Positions 52,117 to 61,364 of a stretch of 64,000 bases of DNA are shown here, piece by piece. The notes under the pieces are model-generated. The model made no database searches. It saw only the letters and a program-made list of their open reading frames with translations, and was not told where the DNA came from. The stretch comes from Pseudoclavibacter terrae (GTDB lineage Bacteria > Actinomycetota > Actinomycetes > Actinomycetales > Microbacteriaceae). A program made the translations under genes and the position numbers. Numbering within the stretch: position 1 is the first letter of the stretch; every line of letters starts with the position of its first letter. The DNA is taken from positions 248,001-312,000 of the forward strand of contig NZ_WBJX01000001.1 of the NCBI RefSeq assembly GCF_008831075.1, given 5' to 3'.

Positions 52117-53727
52117 ATGACGCACGCACCCGAGGTTCCGACGTTCGCCTACGACGACGCCGAAGACAACTTCGGTGGGGCGTCGACGAACCCGACTCAG
52201 CGCGCGACGTCCCTCGAGAAGTCGAACAGGGCGAGCCGAGACACCGCAGGGGCGCCCTATGCCGCCGCGCTCGCCGTGCACGCGGCCCGCGACTCCACAG
52301 CCTTCCTCGTGCCGGGCCACGGCGCCGACGCCACGGGTCTCGGCCTCGGCCAGGCGGAGTACTTCGGTGAGCGGGTGCTCGAACTCGACGTCACGCCACT
52401 CCTCGACGGCATCGACCTCGGCGACGGGTCACCCCGCGAGCAGGCCGAACGTCTCGCCGCGGACGCGTGGGGTGCATCCCGAACCTGGTTCCTGACCGGC
52501 GGTTCCTCGATGGGCAACCGCATGGCGGCCCTCGCCGCCCGCGGGCTCGGCGAGGGCGTGCTCATGCAGCGCAGCGCCCACTCGAGCTTCGTCGACGGCA
52601 TCATCCTGGGCGGCTCGTCCCCGAGCTTCGTGCTTCCCGAAGTCGACCTCGAGCACGGCATCGCCCACGGGGTCACACCCGCCGCGGTCGCGGATGCGCT
52701 CGCCGAACGACGCGCATCCGGTGGCGACGTCGCGGCCGTCTACATCGTCTCGCCGAGCTACTTCGGCGCCGTCGCCGACGTCGCAGGCATCGCCGAGGTG
52801 GTGCATGAGGCTGGTGCAGCGCTCATCGTCGACGCCGCCTGGGGCGCCCACTTCGGGTTCCTGCCCGAGCTGCCCGACTCTCCCGTGCGCCTCGGCGCTG
52901 ACCTCGTCGTCACAAGCACCCACAAGCTCACCTCGTCGCTCTCGCAGAGCGCGCTTGTGCACCTCGGGCACGGTCCCATCGCTCGTGCCCTCGAGCCACA
53001 CGTCGAGCGAGCCCACCGCATGACCGCGTCGACGAGTGAGAGCTCGCTGCTGCTCGCATCGCTCGACCTCGACCGCCGCGACCTCGTCGAGCGCCGCGAC
53101 CTGCTCGAAGCGTCGCATGATGCTGTGCTCGCCGCCCGCGAGATGTTCCGCGCCGACGGTCGCTTCCCGGTCGTCTCGGACGCGTTCGACGCGTACCCGT
53201 CGACGGTCGGGATCGACCCGTTCCGCATCCCCCTCGACATCCGCGCGACGGGCCTCGACGGTCACACCGTGCGGCTGCGCCTCGCCCGCGAGTTCGGCGT
53301 CATGGTCGAGATGGCGACTGTCAGCTGCGTTGTCGCGGTCATCGGCATTGGCAAGACGCCGGATGCGCGTGTCCTGCTGGACGCGCTCGACGAGATCGCG
53401 GCGGACGTCGCCGCGGCGTCGCCAGCCACCGAAGTGCCAGGCGACTCGGCTGTCGTGATCCCGCCGATGCCTGGGCCGGGGGAGATGCGCATCCGCCCTC
53501 GCGCCGCCTACCTCGCCGACGCAGAGACGGTTCCGTGGGCGGCCGCGATCGGACGCATCTCCGCCGACTCGCTCGCCGCGTACCCGCCGGGAATCCCGAA
53601 CGTGCTGCCTGGCGAGGAGATCACGGTCGAGGTGGTCGAGTTCCTGCGGGCGTCGGCCGCCGCGGGCAGCCACGTGCGCGGTGCCGTCGACAGCTCGGTC
53701 TCGGCGTTCCGCGTCGTCGTCGAGTAG
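52117..53727 (+). CDS. Orn/Lys/Arg decarboxylase-family PLP enzyme
   Basis: A 536-residue fold-I PLP enzyme of the Orn/Lys/Arg decarboxylase group. FLVPGHGADATGLG (about residue 68) is the N-terminal substrate loop, FLTGGSSMGNRMAALAARG (about 127) binds the phosphate, LIVDAAWGAHFGFLPELP (about 237) holds the PLP Asp, and VVTSTHKLTSSLSQSALVH (about 266) has the Schiff-base Lys. It lacks the N-terminal response-regulator-like wing of enterobacterial inducible decarboxylases and resembles SpeA-type enzymes. It probably decarboxylates arginine, lysine or ornithine to a polyamine precursor. ATG 52117 is well placed. It is divergent from, and probably controlled by, the LysR regulator. Confidence 0.88.
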   Translation: MTHAPEVPTFAYDDAEDNFGGASTNPTQRATSLEKSNRASRDTAGAPYAAALAVHAARDSTAFLVPGHGADATGLGLGQAEYFGERVLELDVTPLLDGIDLGDGSPREQAERLAADAWGASRTWFLTGGSSMGNRMAALAARGLGEGVLMQRSAHSSFVDGIILGGSSPSFVLPEVDLEHGIAHGVTPAAVADALAERRASGGDVAAVYIVSPSYFGAVADVAGIAEVVHEAGAALIVDAAWGAHFGFLPELPDSPVRLGADLVVTSTHKLTSSLSQSALVHLGHGPIARALEPHVERAHRMTASTSESSLLLASLDLDRRDLVERRDLLEASHDAVLAAREMFRADGRFPVVSDAFDAYPSTVGIDPFRIPLDIRATGLDGHTVRLRLAREFGVMVEMATVSCVVAVIGIGKTPDARVLLDALDEIAADVAAASPATEVPGDSAVVIPPMPGPGEMRIRPRAAYLADAETVPWAAAIGRISADSLAAYPPGIPNVLPGEEITVEVVEFLRASAAAGSHVRGAVDSSVSAFRVVVE

Positions 53728-53847
53728 CCAGCGGCACCGCTCCGCGCCCGGCTGCAGCGCAGGCCAGCGCACCTCTCCCGTGCGCCTCAGTGCACTTCTC
53801 CAGTGCACCGTGGTCCCGTCACAGGGTCGGTGCAGGGGAACGTTCGA

Positions 53848-54378
53848 CTAGCTGCGCCCGGCGTCGCCGGGGCCGTCGGCGTCGAGGATGAGCTGCAGGA
53901 AGATCACGTCGAGCCAGCGCCCGAACTTCGTGCCGACCTGGTCGAGGCGACCGGCGTGCGTGAAGCCGAGACGCTCGTGGAGGCTGATCGACGCCGCGTT
54001 GTCTGCGTCGATGGCCGCGACCATGACGTGCTTGCCTGCCTCGCGGGCGCGGTCGATGAGCGCGAGTGTCAGTGCCTTGCCGAGTCCTTGTCCGCGGGCT
54101 TCGCCTCGCACGTACACCGAGTGCTCCACCGTGTGCCGGTACCCGGAGAAGGTGCGGAAGTCGCCGTAGGTCGCGTAGCCGAGCACAGCGTCGACGTCGT
54201 CGACCGCGACGAGGACAGGGAGGCCGGCGGTTGCTCGGCCGGCGAACCAGGCGCGGCGGTCGTCGGCATCGACGGTCGCGGCGTTCCAGTTGACGGTTGT
54301 CGTCAGCACGTCCTCGTTGTAGATCTCGGTGATCGCGGGGATGTCGTCGACGGTGGCGTCGCGGATGTTCGGGGTCAC
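53848..54378 (-). CDS. GNAT acetyltransferase (phosphinothricin acetyltransferase-like)
   Basis: A 176-residue GNAT protein. IRDATVDDIPAITEIYNEDV opens the fold, HTVEHSVYVRGEARGQGLGKALTLALID (about 88-115) is motif A with the acetyl-CoA pyrophosphate loop RGQGLG, and DADNAASISLHERLGFTHAGRLDQVGTKFGRWLDVIFLQ is motif B through the C-terminus. The pattern is that of the phosphinothricin N-acetyltransferase/MddA subfamily, which acetylates glutamate analogues and other amino acids such as methionine sulfone. Start is GTG 54378. Herbicide or antibiotic resistance is not implied by sequence alone. Confidence 0.88.
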   Translation of the reverse strand: MTPNIRDATVDDIPAITEIYNEDVLTTTVNWNAATVDADDRRAWFAGRATAGLPVLVAVDDVDAVLGYATYGDFRTFSGYRHTVEHSVYVRGEARGQGLGKALTLALIDRAREAGKHVMVAAIDADNAASISLHERLGFTHAGRLDQVGTKFGRWLDVIFLQLILDADGPGDAGRS

Positions 54379-54544
54379 CCGGCCAGTATCGCGCAGGGGC
54401 CGCGTGGGTGCGTGGAGGTCGCAGCGTCTGCTGAAGCAAGGTCTGCGTCTGCGTCCTGCTCGACGAGCTGGGCTCGAGTCGACGAGGTGCGCTCGGTCAC
54501 CAGTGGGGTCAGGCGCGCTGCTCTCGTTCGGTCGTCACCGAGCG
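54379..54544. other. Intergenic gap with no recognised feature
   Basis: These 166 bp between the GNAT and LacI genes (both minus strand) hold no convincing gene or hairpin. A short CTCGACGAG/CTCGAGTCGACGAG repeat near 54458-54485 is the only pattern seen. Confidence 0.4.
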
Positions 54545-55576
54545 TCAGGACGGCGCGCTGCCGGTGGATCCGCGCACGGCGAGACTCGTCGCGACCTTCT
54601 GCACGCGCTGGAGCTGCACGGGGTGCTGCATCCGCTCGAGGAGGAGTGTGCCGGCTTGCACTCCGATGGCGAAGTTGCCGGTGTCGACGGAGGTGAGCGA
54701 CACCACTTGGAACTTCGCGAGCGGGGAGTTGTCGTAGCCAGCGACGGACAGGTCGGCGGGCACGCGCAGCCCAAGGGTGTTGGCGACCGAGAGCACGCCG
54801 ATGGCCGAGGCGTCGTTGAAGGCGAAGATCGCGGTGACCCGCTCGCCTTCCGGGGCGCTGAGGAGCCGACCCGCGGCTGCGTGTGCGCTCTCCTCGCTCA
54901 TGCCTCCCGCTTCGGTGACGGCGTGAGCGGCGAGTCCGGCTTCGGTCATGGCGCGGAGGAAGCCCTGCTCTCGCAGTTCGCTGATGCGGCCGGGCCCGCG
55001 GAGGTAGGCGATGCGAGTGTGGCCGAGCTCGAGGAGGTGGCGGGTGACCTGGTGGGCGCCGGCCTCGTCGTCGTTGGTGACGATGTCGACCGCGGGAAGG
55101 TCGGGGTCGAGGGTGCCGGCGAGCACGACGGGGAGGTCGTCGGCGATGCGGGCCACGGCGTCACCCTCTGAGGTGGTGCCGATGACGACGATGCCGTCGA
55201 CGCCCTGCTGGATGAGGGTGTCCAGCGAGCTGCGCCCGATGCGCTGGTCGGTGCGGCTGTCGGTCAGCAGCGTCGCGTGGCCGGAGGCGTGGAGTGTTGC
55301 GGAGACCCCCTCGAGGAGCTCCACGAACCAGGGGTTGCGGAGGTCGTTGACGATGAGCCCGACGGTGCGGGTCTTGGCGCGTGAGAGGCCGCGGGCGTGG
55401 GCGTTTGGGCGGTAGCCGAGTTCGGCGATGGCTGCGAGGACGGCTGCGCGGCGGGTGTCGCTCACGTGGGGGGCGTCGCGCAGCACCAATGAGACCAGTG
55501 ACTTGGAGACGCCGGCGCGCTCGGCCACGTCCCGGATGGTGACGGGGGTCGAGGGCGACTTCTGGGTCTCCTCCAC
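54545..55576 (-). CDS. LacI-family transcriptional regulator
   Basis: A 343-residue LacI protein. The helix-turn-helix and hinge are VTIRDVAERAGVSKSLVSLVLRD and AIAELGYRPNAHARGLS (about residues 12-65). The periplasmic-binding-like effector domain follows (TVGLIVNDLRNPWFVELLEGV, DGIVVIGTTSEG, VNTLGLRVPADLSVAGYDN). It is divergent from two sugar-type dehydrogenase genes and an Frc/Rbs-type importer, which it probably controls with a sugar or polyol as inducer. Its start lies 164 bp from the first dehydrogenase gene. Confidence 0.93.
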   Translation of the reverse strand: MEETQKSPSTPVTIRDVAERAGVSKSLVSLVLRDAPHVSDTRRAAVLAAIAELGYRPNAHARGLSRAKTRTVGLIVNDLRNPWFVELLEGVSATLHASGHATLLTDSRTDQRIGRSSLDTLIQQGVDGIVVIGTTSEGDAVARIADDLPVVLAGTLDPDLPAVDIVTNDDEAGAHQVTRHLLELGHTRIAYLRGPGRISELREQGFLRAMTEAGLAAHAVTEAGGMSEESAHAAAGRLLSAPEGERVTAIFAFNDASAIGVLSVANTLGLRVPADLSVAGYDNSPLAKFQVVSLTSVDTGNFAIGVQAGTLLLERMQHPVQLQRVQKVATSLAVRGSTGSAPS

Positions 55577-55740
55577 GAGGTCGCCTCCTGACTGCGCTCT
55601 GGTCGAGCCCCCAGCGTATGGCCTTTTCGGTCGTGGTGTGGAACTATTTGCACCGATCTACATTTGTCCAAGATAGGCGGGCAGGCAGCGGCAGACGCCG
55701 ACATGCGCCGAGCACGCACGAGATGAGCAACGAGGGTGGC

Positions 55741-56967
55741 ATGAGCACACAGAACGCGCGCCGGTTGAGCGCAGGAATGGTCGGGGGCGGCATCGGCGCC
55801 GACATCGGCAAGACGCATCGCTTCGGGATGCGGATGGACGACCGGTACTCGCTGGACGCAGGAGTGTTCGGCCGCGACGTCGAGGAATCGGCGGGCGTGG
55901 CGTCATCGCTCGGCGTTGCAACGGAGCGCACCTACGCCAGCTACCAGGAGATGGCTGCGGCCGAGGCTGCGCGTCAGGACGGCATCGACGTCGCTATCGT
56001 CGCGACGCCGAACGACAGCCACTTCGAGGTGGCGAAGGCGTTCCTCGAGCGCGGCATCAGCGTGGTCTGCGAGAAGCCGCTCACGCGGAGCTCGTCGACA
56101 GCGCGCCAGCTGGTCGACCTGGCGGAGCGGCACGACGCGATCCTCGCGGTGCCGCACTGCTACTCGGCCTACCCGATGGTGCGCGAGGCTGCGCGGATGG
56201 TGAGCGACGGTCGCCTCGGCCGGCTCACGTTCGTCGACGTCGAGCATGCGTCCGGCTGGGCCGCGACGCCGCTCGAGCTGACCGGCCACAAGCAGGCCAG
56301 CTGGCGCACCGACCCCGACGTGGCGGGGTTCCCGAGTGTGGTCGGCGATCTCGGCACGCACGGCTACCACCTGGCTCGCTACATCACCGGCCTCGAGGCT
56401 GATCGTGTCTCAGCGCAGCTCCACACCCTCGTGCCCGGGCGGAAGGTCTTCGACAACGCGACGGTTGCGCTCGAGTTCAGCGAGGGGGTCCCGGGCAGGC
56501 TCTGGGCGAGCATGGCCGCGACGGGGCACAATCACGGGTTGCGCATCCGCGTCTTCGGCGACGAGGGGAGCCTCGAGTGGCAGCACGAGGATCCGCACCA
56601 CCTGACCTTCCAGGACCTCGAGGGCACGACCACGATCTTCACGCACGGCCTCTCCTCCCTCTCCGAGGACTCGGCCAGGCTCACGAGGGTCGGCCTCGGG
56701 CATCCGGAGGGCTTCCTGGAGGCCTTCGGCAACTTCTACCGCGACCTCGCCGACGAGCTCGAGGCGCGGCGGGATGCGCGCCCGTCGACCATCCGTGAGC
56801 TGTCGTTCCCGACGGGCATCGACGGCCTCATCGGCGTGCAGTTCGTCGAGGCGGTCGCCGCATCGCACGCCGCAGGCTCGGCGTGGACGGTTCCGGGCAG
56901 CGTCGCTGACCGCGATGCGGAGATCGCTGCGGCTGACGCCGAGCTGCGCGAAGTCGGAGGGAACTGA
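55741..56967 (+). CDS. Gfo/Idh/MocA-family oxidoreductase (first)
   Basis: A 408-residue NAD(P)-dependent dehydrogenase. GMVGGGIGADIGKTHRFGM (about residue 12) is the dinucleotide motif, DVAIVATPNDSHFEVAKAFLERGISVVCEKPLTRS (about 82-116) ends in the EKP catalytic Lys motif, and FPSVVGDLGTHGYHLARYITG (about 195-215) carries the conserved Asp and His. ATG 55741 has GAGGGTGG just upstream; ATG 55723 would add six residues. It is followed after 1 bp by a second family member, with a LacI gene divergent. Inositol, sugar or sugar-acid oxidation is likely; the specific substrate is not determinable. Confidence 0.9.
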   Translation: MSTQNARRLSAGMVGGGIGADIGKTHRFGMRMDDRYSLDAGVFGRDVEESAGVASSLGVATERTYASYQEMAAAEAARQDGIDVAIVATPNDSHFEVAKAFLERGISVVCEKPLTRSSSTARQLVDLAERHDAILAVPHCYSAYPMVREAARMVSDGRLGRLTFVDVEHASGWAATPLELTGHKQASWRTDPDVAGFPSVVGDLGTHGYHLARYITGLEADRVSAQLHTLVPGRKVFDNATVALEFSEGVPGRLWASMAATGHNHGLRIRVFGDEGSLEWQHEDPHHLTFQDLEGTTTIFTHGLSSLSEDSARLTRVGLGHPEGFLEAFGNFYRDLADELEARRDARPSTIRELSFPTGIDGLIGVQFVEAVAASHAAGSAWTVPGSVADRDAEIAAADAELREVGGN

Positions 56968-56968
56968 G

Positions 56969-57964
56969 ATGCAGAGAATCGCGCTCATCGGCGCCGGGTT
57001 CATCGGTGCCGTCCACGCCAAGAGCCTCGCGGCCAACCCAGACGTTGACTTCCGCTACGTGTACGACGTCGACCTCGCGAGGGCGGAGACGTTGGCTGTC
57101 TCGCACGGCGCAGCGGCCGTGTCCTCGCTCGCGCAGGTCTTCGACGCCTCGCAGGTCGATGCCGTGCTCATCGCGTCATCCACGAACAAGCACGCAGAGC
57201 ACCTTCGGCTCGCGGCCGACGCGGGCATCGCGGCGCTCTGCGAGAAGCCCATCGACCTCGATCTCGAGCGCGCTCGGGAGACGGTGGCGTACGTCGAGGC
57301 GTCCGGCATCGCCGCGATGGTCGACTTCAATCGCCGCTTCGACCGCGATTACGCCGAGGTGAAGCGAATCGTGGATGCGGGCGAGGTGGGCGACGTTGAG
57401 CTGCTGCAGCTCTCGAGTCGCGGCCCTTCCATGCCACCGCTCGAGTACATCGCCGTGTCCGGCGGGCAGATGCGCGACCAGACGGTGCACTTCTTCGACC
57501 TCGCGACCTGGATCACGGGCCTCGATGCGGTCGCCGTCTCCGCGACGGGCAGCGCCCTGGCCGAGCCCAGGGTTGCCGACTACGGCGATGTCGACACGTC
57601 GATCGCGACCGTGCGCCTCGCGAACGGCGCCCTGGTGCAGATCGACAGCATCCGTCGTTCCGGCTACGGCTACGACGAGCGCATCGAGGTGTTCGGCTCG
57701 GAGGGGCTGGTCGAAGCCAAGCGGCACCGGGCGGGTCAGGTGGCCAGGTATGGGAGCGGAACGGTGACGGAGTCCGGGATGCACGCTGGATGGTTCGAGC
57801 GCGTGCAGCCCACGTACGCCGCGGCGCTCGCGGAGTTCGTCGGTGCGCTGGAGGATGGGCGTTCGCCGTCGCCGTCACTGCGCGAGGCGCTTCGCGCGCA
57901 GGCTGTCGCCGAGGCGGCGACGCGTTCGCTCGCGAGTGGCCGGGAGGAGCCGGTGCTCTCCTGA
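56969..57964 (+). CDS. Gfo/Idh/MocA-family oxidoreductase (second, inositol 2-dehydrogenase-like)
   Basis: A 331-residue dehydrogenase of IolG-like length. IALIGAGFIGAVHAKSLAANP (about residue 4) is the dinucleotide motif, ALCEKPIDLDLE (about 91) holds the EKP lysine, FNRRFDRDYAEVK follows, and GGQMRDQTVHFFDLATWITG (about 163-182) has the Asp and His pair. Inositol 2-dehydrogenases share exactly this set, including FNRRFD, so myo-inositol or a similar polyol is a good guess. GGAGGG precedes ATG 56969, which starts 1 bp after the first dehydrogenase. A strong terminator follows at 57989-58021. Confidence 0.9.
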   Translation: MQRIALIGAGFIGAVHAKSLAANPDVDFRYVYDVDLARAETLAVSHGAAAVSSLAQVFDASQVDAVLIASSTNKHAEHLRLAADAGIAALCEKPIDLDLERARETVAYVEASGIAAMVDFNRRFDRDYAEVKRIVDAGEVGDVELLQLSSRGPSMPPLEYIAVSGGQMRDQTVHFFDLATWITGLDAVAVSATGSALAEPRVADYGDVDTSIATVRLANGALVQIDSIRRSGYGYDERIEVFGSEGLVEAKRHRAGQVARYGSGTVTESGMHAGWFERVQPTYAAALAEFVGALEDGRSPSPSLREALRAQAVAEAATRSLASGREEPVLS

Positions 57965-57988
57965 GCGCGCGTCGAAACATACCGTCGG

Positions 57989-58021
57989 ACGGCGGGCGAT
58001 CGAGTCTCGGTCGCCCGCCGT
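57989..58021 (+). terminator. Terminator after dehydrogenase pair
   Basis: ACGGCGGGCGA (57989-57999) and TCGCCCGCCGT (58011-58021) form a perfect 11-bp stem over an 11-base loop, followed by TCTGG. It separates the dehydrogenase genes from the importer operon, which has its own promoter region. Confidence 0.8.
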
Positions 58022-58066
58022 TCTGGGTCGAGACCGATCCGTGATGCGGTCTTCACAAGAAAAGGT

Positions 58067-58102
58067 TTGCTTAATACACCTGTTGAGCTATTGTCATGAC
58101 AA
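58067..58102 (+). promoter_or_regulatory. Importer promoter with TTGTCATGACAA operator
   Basis: TTGCTT (58067-58072), 16 bases, TATTGT (58089-58094) is a plausible -35/-10 pair. The perfect 12-bp palindrome TTGTCATGACAA (58091-58102) overlaps and follows the -10, a classical repressor position. The same core TGTCATGACA is found in the promoter of the UPF0303 gene (61833-61842). The region 58040-58110 is AT-rich for this genome. Confidence 0.55.
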
Positions 58103-58234
58103 GTCAGTGACGTGCTCGTTGCTCTCGGACAAGGATGACCGAGCGAGCACACGTGAGCTTCTCAAGACGCCGCCCCCAGCGGCTGTCTCGTCGAGTGCAC
58201 AACTGGCGTCATCACGGCATTCAAAGGAGTTTTC

Positions 58235-59230
58235 GTGAAGAAGAAACGTCTCATGTTCGGTCTGGCCGCACTCGCCATGGTGCCGGTCTTCGCGCTCACG
58301 GCCTGCTCGTCCGCGGGTGGCCGGGACACCGGAACGGCGGAGGACCCCGCAGTCGCCGGCGTCGCAGACACGCCCTCCATCAAGATCGCGATGATCACCC
58401 ACGCCGCCCCCGGCGACACCTTCTGGGACATCGTTCGGAAGGGCGCCGAGACCGCGGCAGCGAAGGACAATGTCGAACTGCTCTACTCATCCGACCCGCA
58501 GGCGCCGAACCAGGCTCAGCTGATCCAGCAGGCCATCGACCAGGGGGTCGACGGCATCGCCGTCACCATCGCCAAGGGCGACGCCCTCGAAGATTCCATC
58601 AAGGCGGCCGTCGACGCCGGCATCCCCGTCGTCGCCTTCAACGGCGGCAGCAAGGAAGCCTTCGAGTTCGGCGCCTTCACCTACATCGGCCAGGACGAGG
58701 TCGTCGCGGGCCAGGCTGCCGGCGACAAGATCACCGAGCTCGGCTACACCAAACCGCTCTGCATCATCCAGGAGCAGGGCCACGTCGGGCTCGAAGCGCG
58801 CTGCGCGGGCATCAAGGAGAAGGTGCCAGCCACCGAGATCCTCTACGTCACCGGAACCGACATGACCCAGGTCAAGTCGACGATCTCCGCCAAGCTGCAG
58901 TCGACGCCCGACACCGACGTCGTCATCGGACTCGGTGCCCCGTTCACGCTCACGGCCATCGACTCGGTCTCCGAGACCGGCTCCAGCGCGAAGGTCGCAT
59001 CGTTCGACCTCAACGCCGACCTCGCTCAAGCCATCGTCGACGGTGACGTCGTCTTCACCGTCGACCAGCAGCCCTACCTGCAGGGCTACATGGCCGTCGA
59101 CTCCCTCTGGTTGCAGAACAACGGCGAGTTCGCCCTCGGCGGCGGAAAGCCCGTGCTCACGGGCCCGACGATCATCGACGAGAGCAACGCCGCAGTCGTC
59201 CTCGAAGAGGCCAAGAAGGGCATCCGCTAA
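58235..59230 (+). CDS. Sugar ABC transporter substrate-binding lipoprotein (RbsB/FrcB-like)
   Basis: A 331-residue lipoprotein. The signal peptide MKKKRLMFGLAALAMV is followed by a lipobox LTAC with Cys24 as the acylation site. The mature part is a type I periplasmic-binding fold (IKIAMITHAAPGDTFWDIVRKGAE, QAIDQGVDGIAVTIAKGD, DAGIPVVAFNGG, FTYIGQDEVVAGQAAGDKITELG) of the RbsB family, which binds sugars or polyols outside the membrane. GTG 58235 has AAAGGAG. A large hairpin (59243-59276) separates it from the permease gene, probably allowing extra binding-protein synthesis. Confidence 0.93.
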   Translation: MKKKRLMFGLAALAMVPVFALTACSSAGGRDTGTAEDPAVAGVADTPSIKIAMITHAAPGDTFWDIVRKGAETAAAKDNVELLYSSDPQAPNQAQLIQQAIDQGVDGIAVTIAKGDALEDSIKAAVDAGIPVVAFNGGSKEAFEFGAFTYIGQDEVVAGQAAGDKITELGYTKPLCIIQEQGHVGLEARCAGIKEKVPATEILYVTGTDMTQVKSTISAKLQSTPDTDVVIGLGAPFTLTAIDSVSETGSSAKVASFDLNADLAQAIVDGDVVFTVDQQPYLQGYMAVDSLWLQNNGEFALGGGKPVLTGPTIIDESNAAVVLEEAKKGIR

Positions 59231-59242
59231 CCAGCGAACCGC

Positions 59243-59276
59243 GGTCGGGGCGGCCGCCAGCGCGGCCACCCCGACC
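59243..59276 (+). terminator. Intra-operon hairpin after binding-protein gene
   Basis: GGTCGGGG-C-GGCCGC (59243-59257) pairs with GCGGCC-A-CCCCGACC (59262-59276), 14 pairs with one mismatch and a 4-base loop. Such hairpins after the binding-protein gene stabilise its mRNA and reduce read-through into the permease gene. Confidence 0.75.
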
Positions 59277-59296
59277 CCTCACAAGGAAGTGCAGTC

Positions 59297-60379
59297 ATGG
59301 TTCAAACCTCAACACCAACCGCAGCATCCCCCCGATCACCCAACACCGGCTCTGCCCCCGTCACCACCGACGAGCGCGTCGGCAAGCGGTCGCCGCTCTC
59401 CGTCATCCTGGGCCGACCCGAGATGGGCGCCGTCGTCGGCGCCATCGTCGTCTTCGTGTTCTTCGCAGTCGCCGCCCCAGTCTTCACGCAGGTCACCTCA
59501 CTCGCGACGGTGCTCTACGGCGCCTCCACGATCGGCATCATGGCCGTCGGCGTCTCGCTGCTCATGATCGGCGGCGAGTTCGACCTCTCCGCCGGCGTCG
59601 CCGTCATCTCGTCAGCACTCACCGCGTCGCTCTTCAGCTGGTACTTCGCCACCAACGTGTGGGTGGGCGTGCTCATGGGCCTCGTCTTCGCCCTCGTCGT
59701 CGGCTTCATCAACGGCTGGCTGCTCATCAAGACGAAGCTGCCGTCGTTCATCGTGACGCTCGCGTCGTTCCTCATGCTCACGGGGCTCAACCTCGGCATC
59801 ACCCGCCTCGTCGGTGGCGGCGTCTCCAGCCCCGCGATCGCCGACATGGACGGCTTCGCGTCGGCGAAGGCCATCTTCGCGAGCGAGATCCCGGTCTTCG
59901 GGGTCAACGTCAACGTGACGGTCTTCATCTGGATCGCCCTGGTGCTCGTCGCCACGTTCATCCTCATGCGCACGAAGATCGGCAACTGGATCTTCGCGGT
60001 CGGCGGCGACGAGAACGCGGCCCGCGCCGTCGGCGTCCCCGTCACGGCGACGAAGATCGGCCTCTTCATGGGAGTCGGCTTCTGCGCCTGGATCCTCGGC
60101 ATGCACAACCTGTTCGCCTTCAACGTCGTGCAGTCGGGTGAGGGAATCGGCAACGAGTTCCTCTACATCATCGCGGCCGTCATCGGCGGCTGCCTCCTCA
60201 CCGGCGGCTACGGCTCGGCGATCGGCGGCGCGATCGGCGCCCTGATCTTCGGCATGGCCAACAAGGGCATCGTTTACGCCCAGTGGAACCCGGACTGGTT
60301 CAAGTTCTTCCTCGGCCTCATGCTGCTGATGGCAACGATCGTGAACCTGGTCGTCAAGAAGAGGGCGGAGCAGAAGTAA
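59297..60379 (+). CDS. Sugar ABC transporter permease (RbsC/FrcC-like)
   Basis: A 360-residue membrane protein with about nine to ten hydrophobic segments. [22 protein letters not shown] starts the membrane part after a 35-residue cytosolic tail, [16 protein letters not shown] (about residue 95) is the family signature, and [22 protein letters not shown] (about 236-257) is the cytosolic loop contacting the ATPase. It belongs to the RbsC/FrcC group. AAGGAAG precedes ATG 59297. The stop codon overlaps the ATPase start (TAATG). With the binding protein and ATPase it forms an Frc-type importer. Confidence 0.93.
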   Translation: MVQTSTPTAASPRSPNTGSAPVTTDERVGKRSPLSVILGRPEMGAVVGAIVVFVFFAVAAPVFTQVTSLATVLYGASTIGIMAVGVSLLMIGGEFDLSAGVAVISSALTASLFSWYFATNVWVGVLMGLVFALVVGFINGWLLIKTKLPSFIVTLASFLMLTGLNLGITRLVGGGVSSPAIADMDGFASAKAIFASEIPVFGVNVNVTVFIWIALVLVATFILMRTKIGNWIFAVGGDENAARAVGVPVTATKIGLFMGVGFCAWILGMHNLFAFNVVQSGEGIGNEFLYIIAAVIGGCLLTGGYGSAIGGAIGALIFGMANKGIVYAQWNPDWFKFFLGLMLLMATIVNLVVKKRAEQK

Positions 60380-61278
60380 TGGCAATCAACCAGGCAACGG
60401 CGACGGATGCGCAGCAGCCGGTGTCAGCAGAGCAGGGCGCGCACCTCATCTCGCTTCGGGATGCGGGCAAGCGGTACGGCAACATCCTCGCCCTCCAGGG
60501 GGTGGACATGGACGTCGACCCAGGACGCGTGACCTGCGTGCTCGGCGACAACGGTGCCGGCAAGTCGACGCTCATCAAGATCATCGCGGGACGCCACGAG
60601 CACACCGATGGGGAGTTCCTCATCGAGGGCGAATCGGTGCACCTCAGGTCGCCCCGCGAGGCACTCGAACGCGGCATCGCGGCGGTCTACCAGGACCTCG
60701 CGGTCGTGCCGCTCATGCCGATCTGGCGCAACTTCTTCCTCGGTTCCGAGCTCACGAAGGGCTTCGGTCCGTTCAAGAGCCTCGACGTCGAGCAGATGAA
60801 GGAGATCACGAAGAAGGAGCTGCTCGACATGGGCATCGACCTTCGCGACGTCGACCAGCCCATCGGGCAGCTCTCGGGTGGCGAGCGGCAGTGCGTCGCC
60901 ATCGCCCGCGCCGTGTACTTCGGGGCGAAGGCGCTCATCCTGGACGAGCCGACCGCGGCGCTCGGCGTCAAGCAGTCGGGTGTGGTGCTGCGCTACATCC
61001 TCGCAGCCCGCGACCGTGGGCTCGGCGTGATCTTCATCACCCACAACCCGCACCACGCGTTCCCCGTCGGCGACAGCTTCCTGCTCCTCAAGCGCGGGAA
61101 GTCCATCGGCTACTACGACAAGGCCGACATCACCCTCGACGAGCTCACGGCCCAGATGGCCGGCGGCGCCGAGCTCGAAGAGCTCGCGCACGAGCTCGAG
61201 CAGCTCGGTGGGTACACGCAGGACATCGCCGTCATCCGGGAGGTCGAGGACGACATCCCGGACGTCCCCGCCAAGTAG
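60379..61278 (+). CDS. Sugar ABC transporter ATPase, single domain (FrcA-like)
   Basis: A 299-residue ATPase. Walker [13 protein letters not shown] (about residue 57), signature [18 protein letters not shown] (about 165) and [16 protein letters not shown] (about 188) are present. [24 protein letters not shown] is typical of FrcA-type single-domain ATPases of fructose/inositol-type importers, in contrast to the double-domain RbsA. A C-terminal acidic helical tail follows ([14 protein letters not shown]). It starts at ATG 60379, overlapping the permease stop by 1 base. A very strong terminator follows. Confidence 0.93.
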   Translation: MAINQATATDAQQPVSAEQGAHLISLRDAGKRYGNILALQGVDMDVDPGRVTCVLGDNGAGKSTLIKIIAGRHEHTDGEFLIEGESVHLRSPREALERGIAAVYQDLAVVPLMPIWRNFFLGSELTKGFGPFKSLDVEQMKEITKKELLDMGIDLRDVDQPIGQLSGGERQCVAIARAVYFGAKALILDEPTAALGVKQSGVVLRYILAARDRGLGVIFITHNPHHAFPVGDSFLLLKRGKSIGYYDKADITLDELTAQMAGGAELEELAHELEQLGGYTQDIAVIREVEDDIPDVPAK

Positions 61279-61308
61279 GAGCAGCCTCCGCTGCGTGGAT
61301 CATGCGAG

Positions 61309-61342
61309 AACGGCCGGCACCCGCTGCGGGGTGCCGGCCGTT
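61309..61342. terminator. Strong terminator after importer operon
   Basis: AACGGCCGGCACCC (61309-61322), loop GCTGCG, GGGTGCCGGCCGTT (61329-61342) form a perfect 14-bp stem followed by T and CGCG. It also faces the convergent YccF gene and may serve both directions. Confidence 0.9.
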
Positions 61343-61364
61343 TCGCGCACTCGGTGGATGGTCG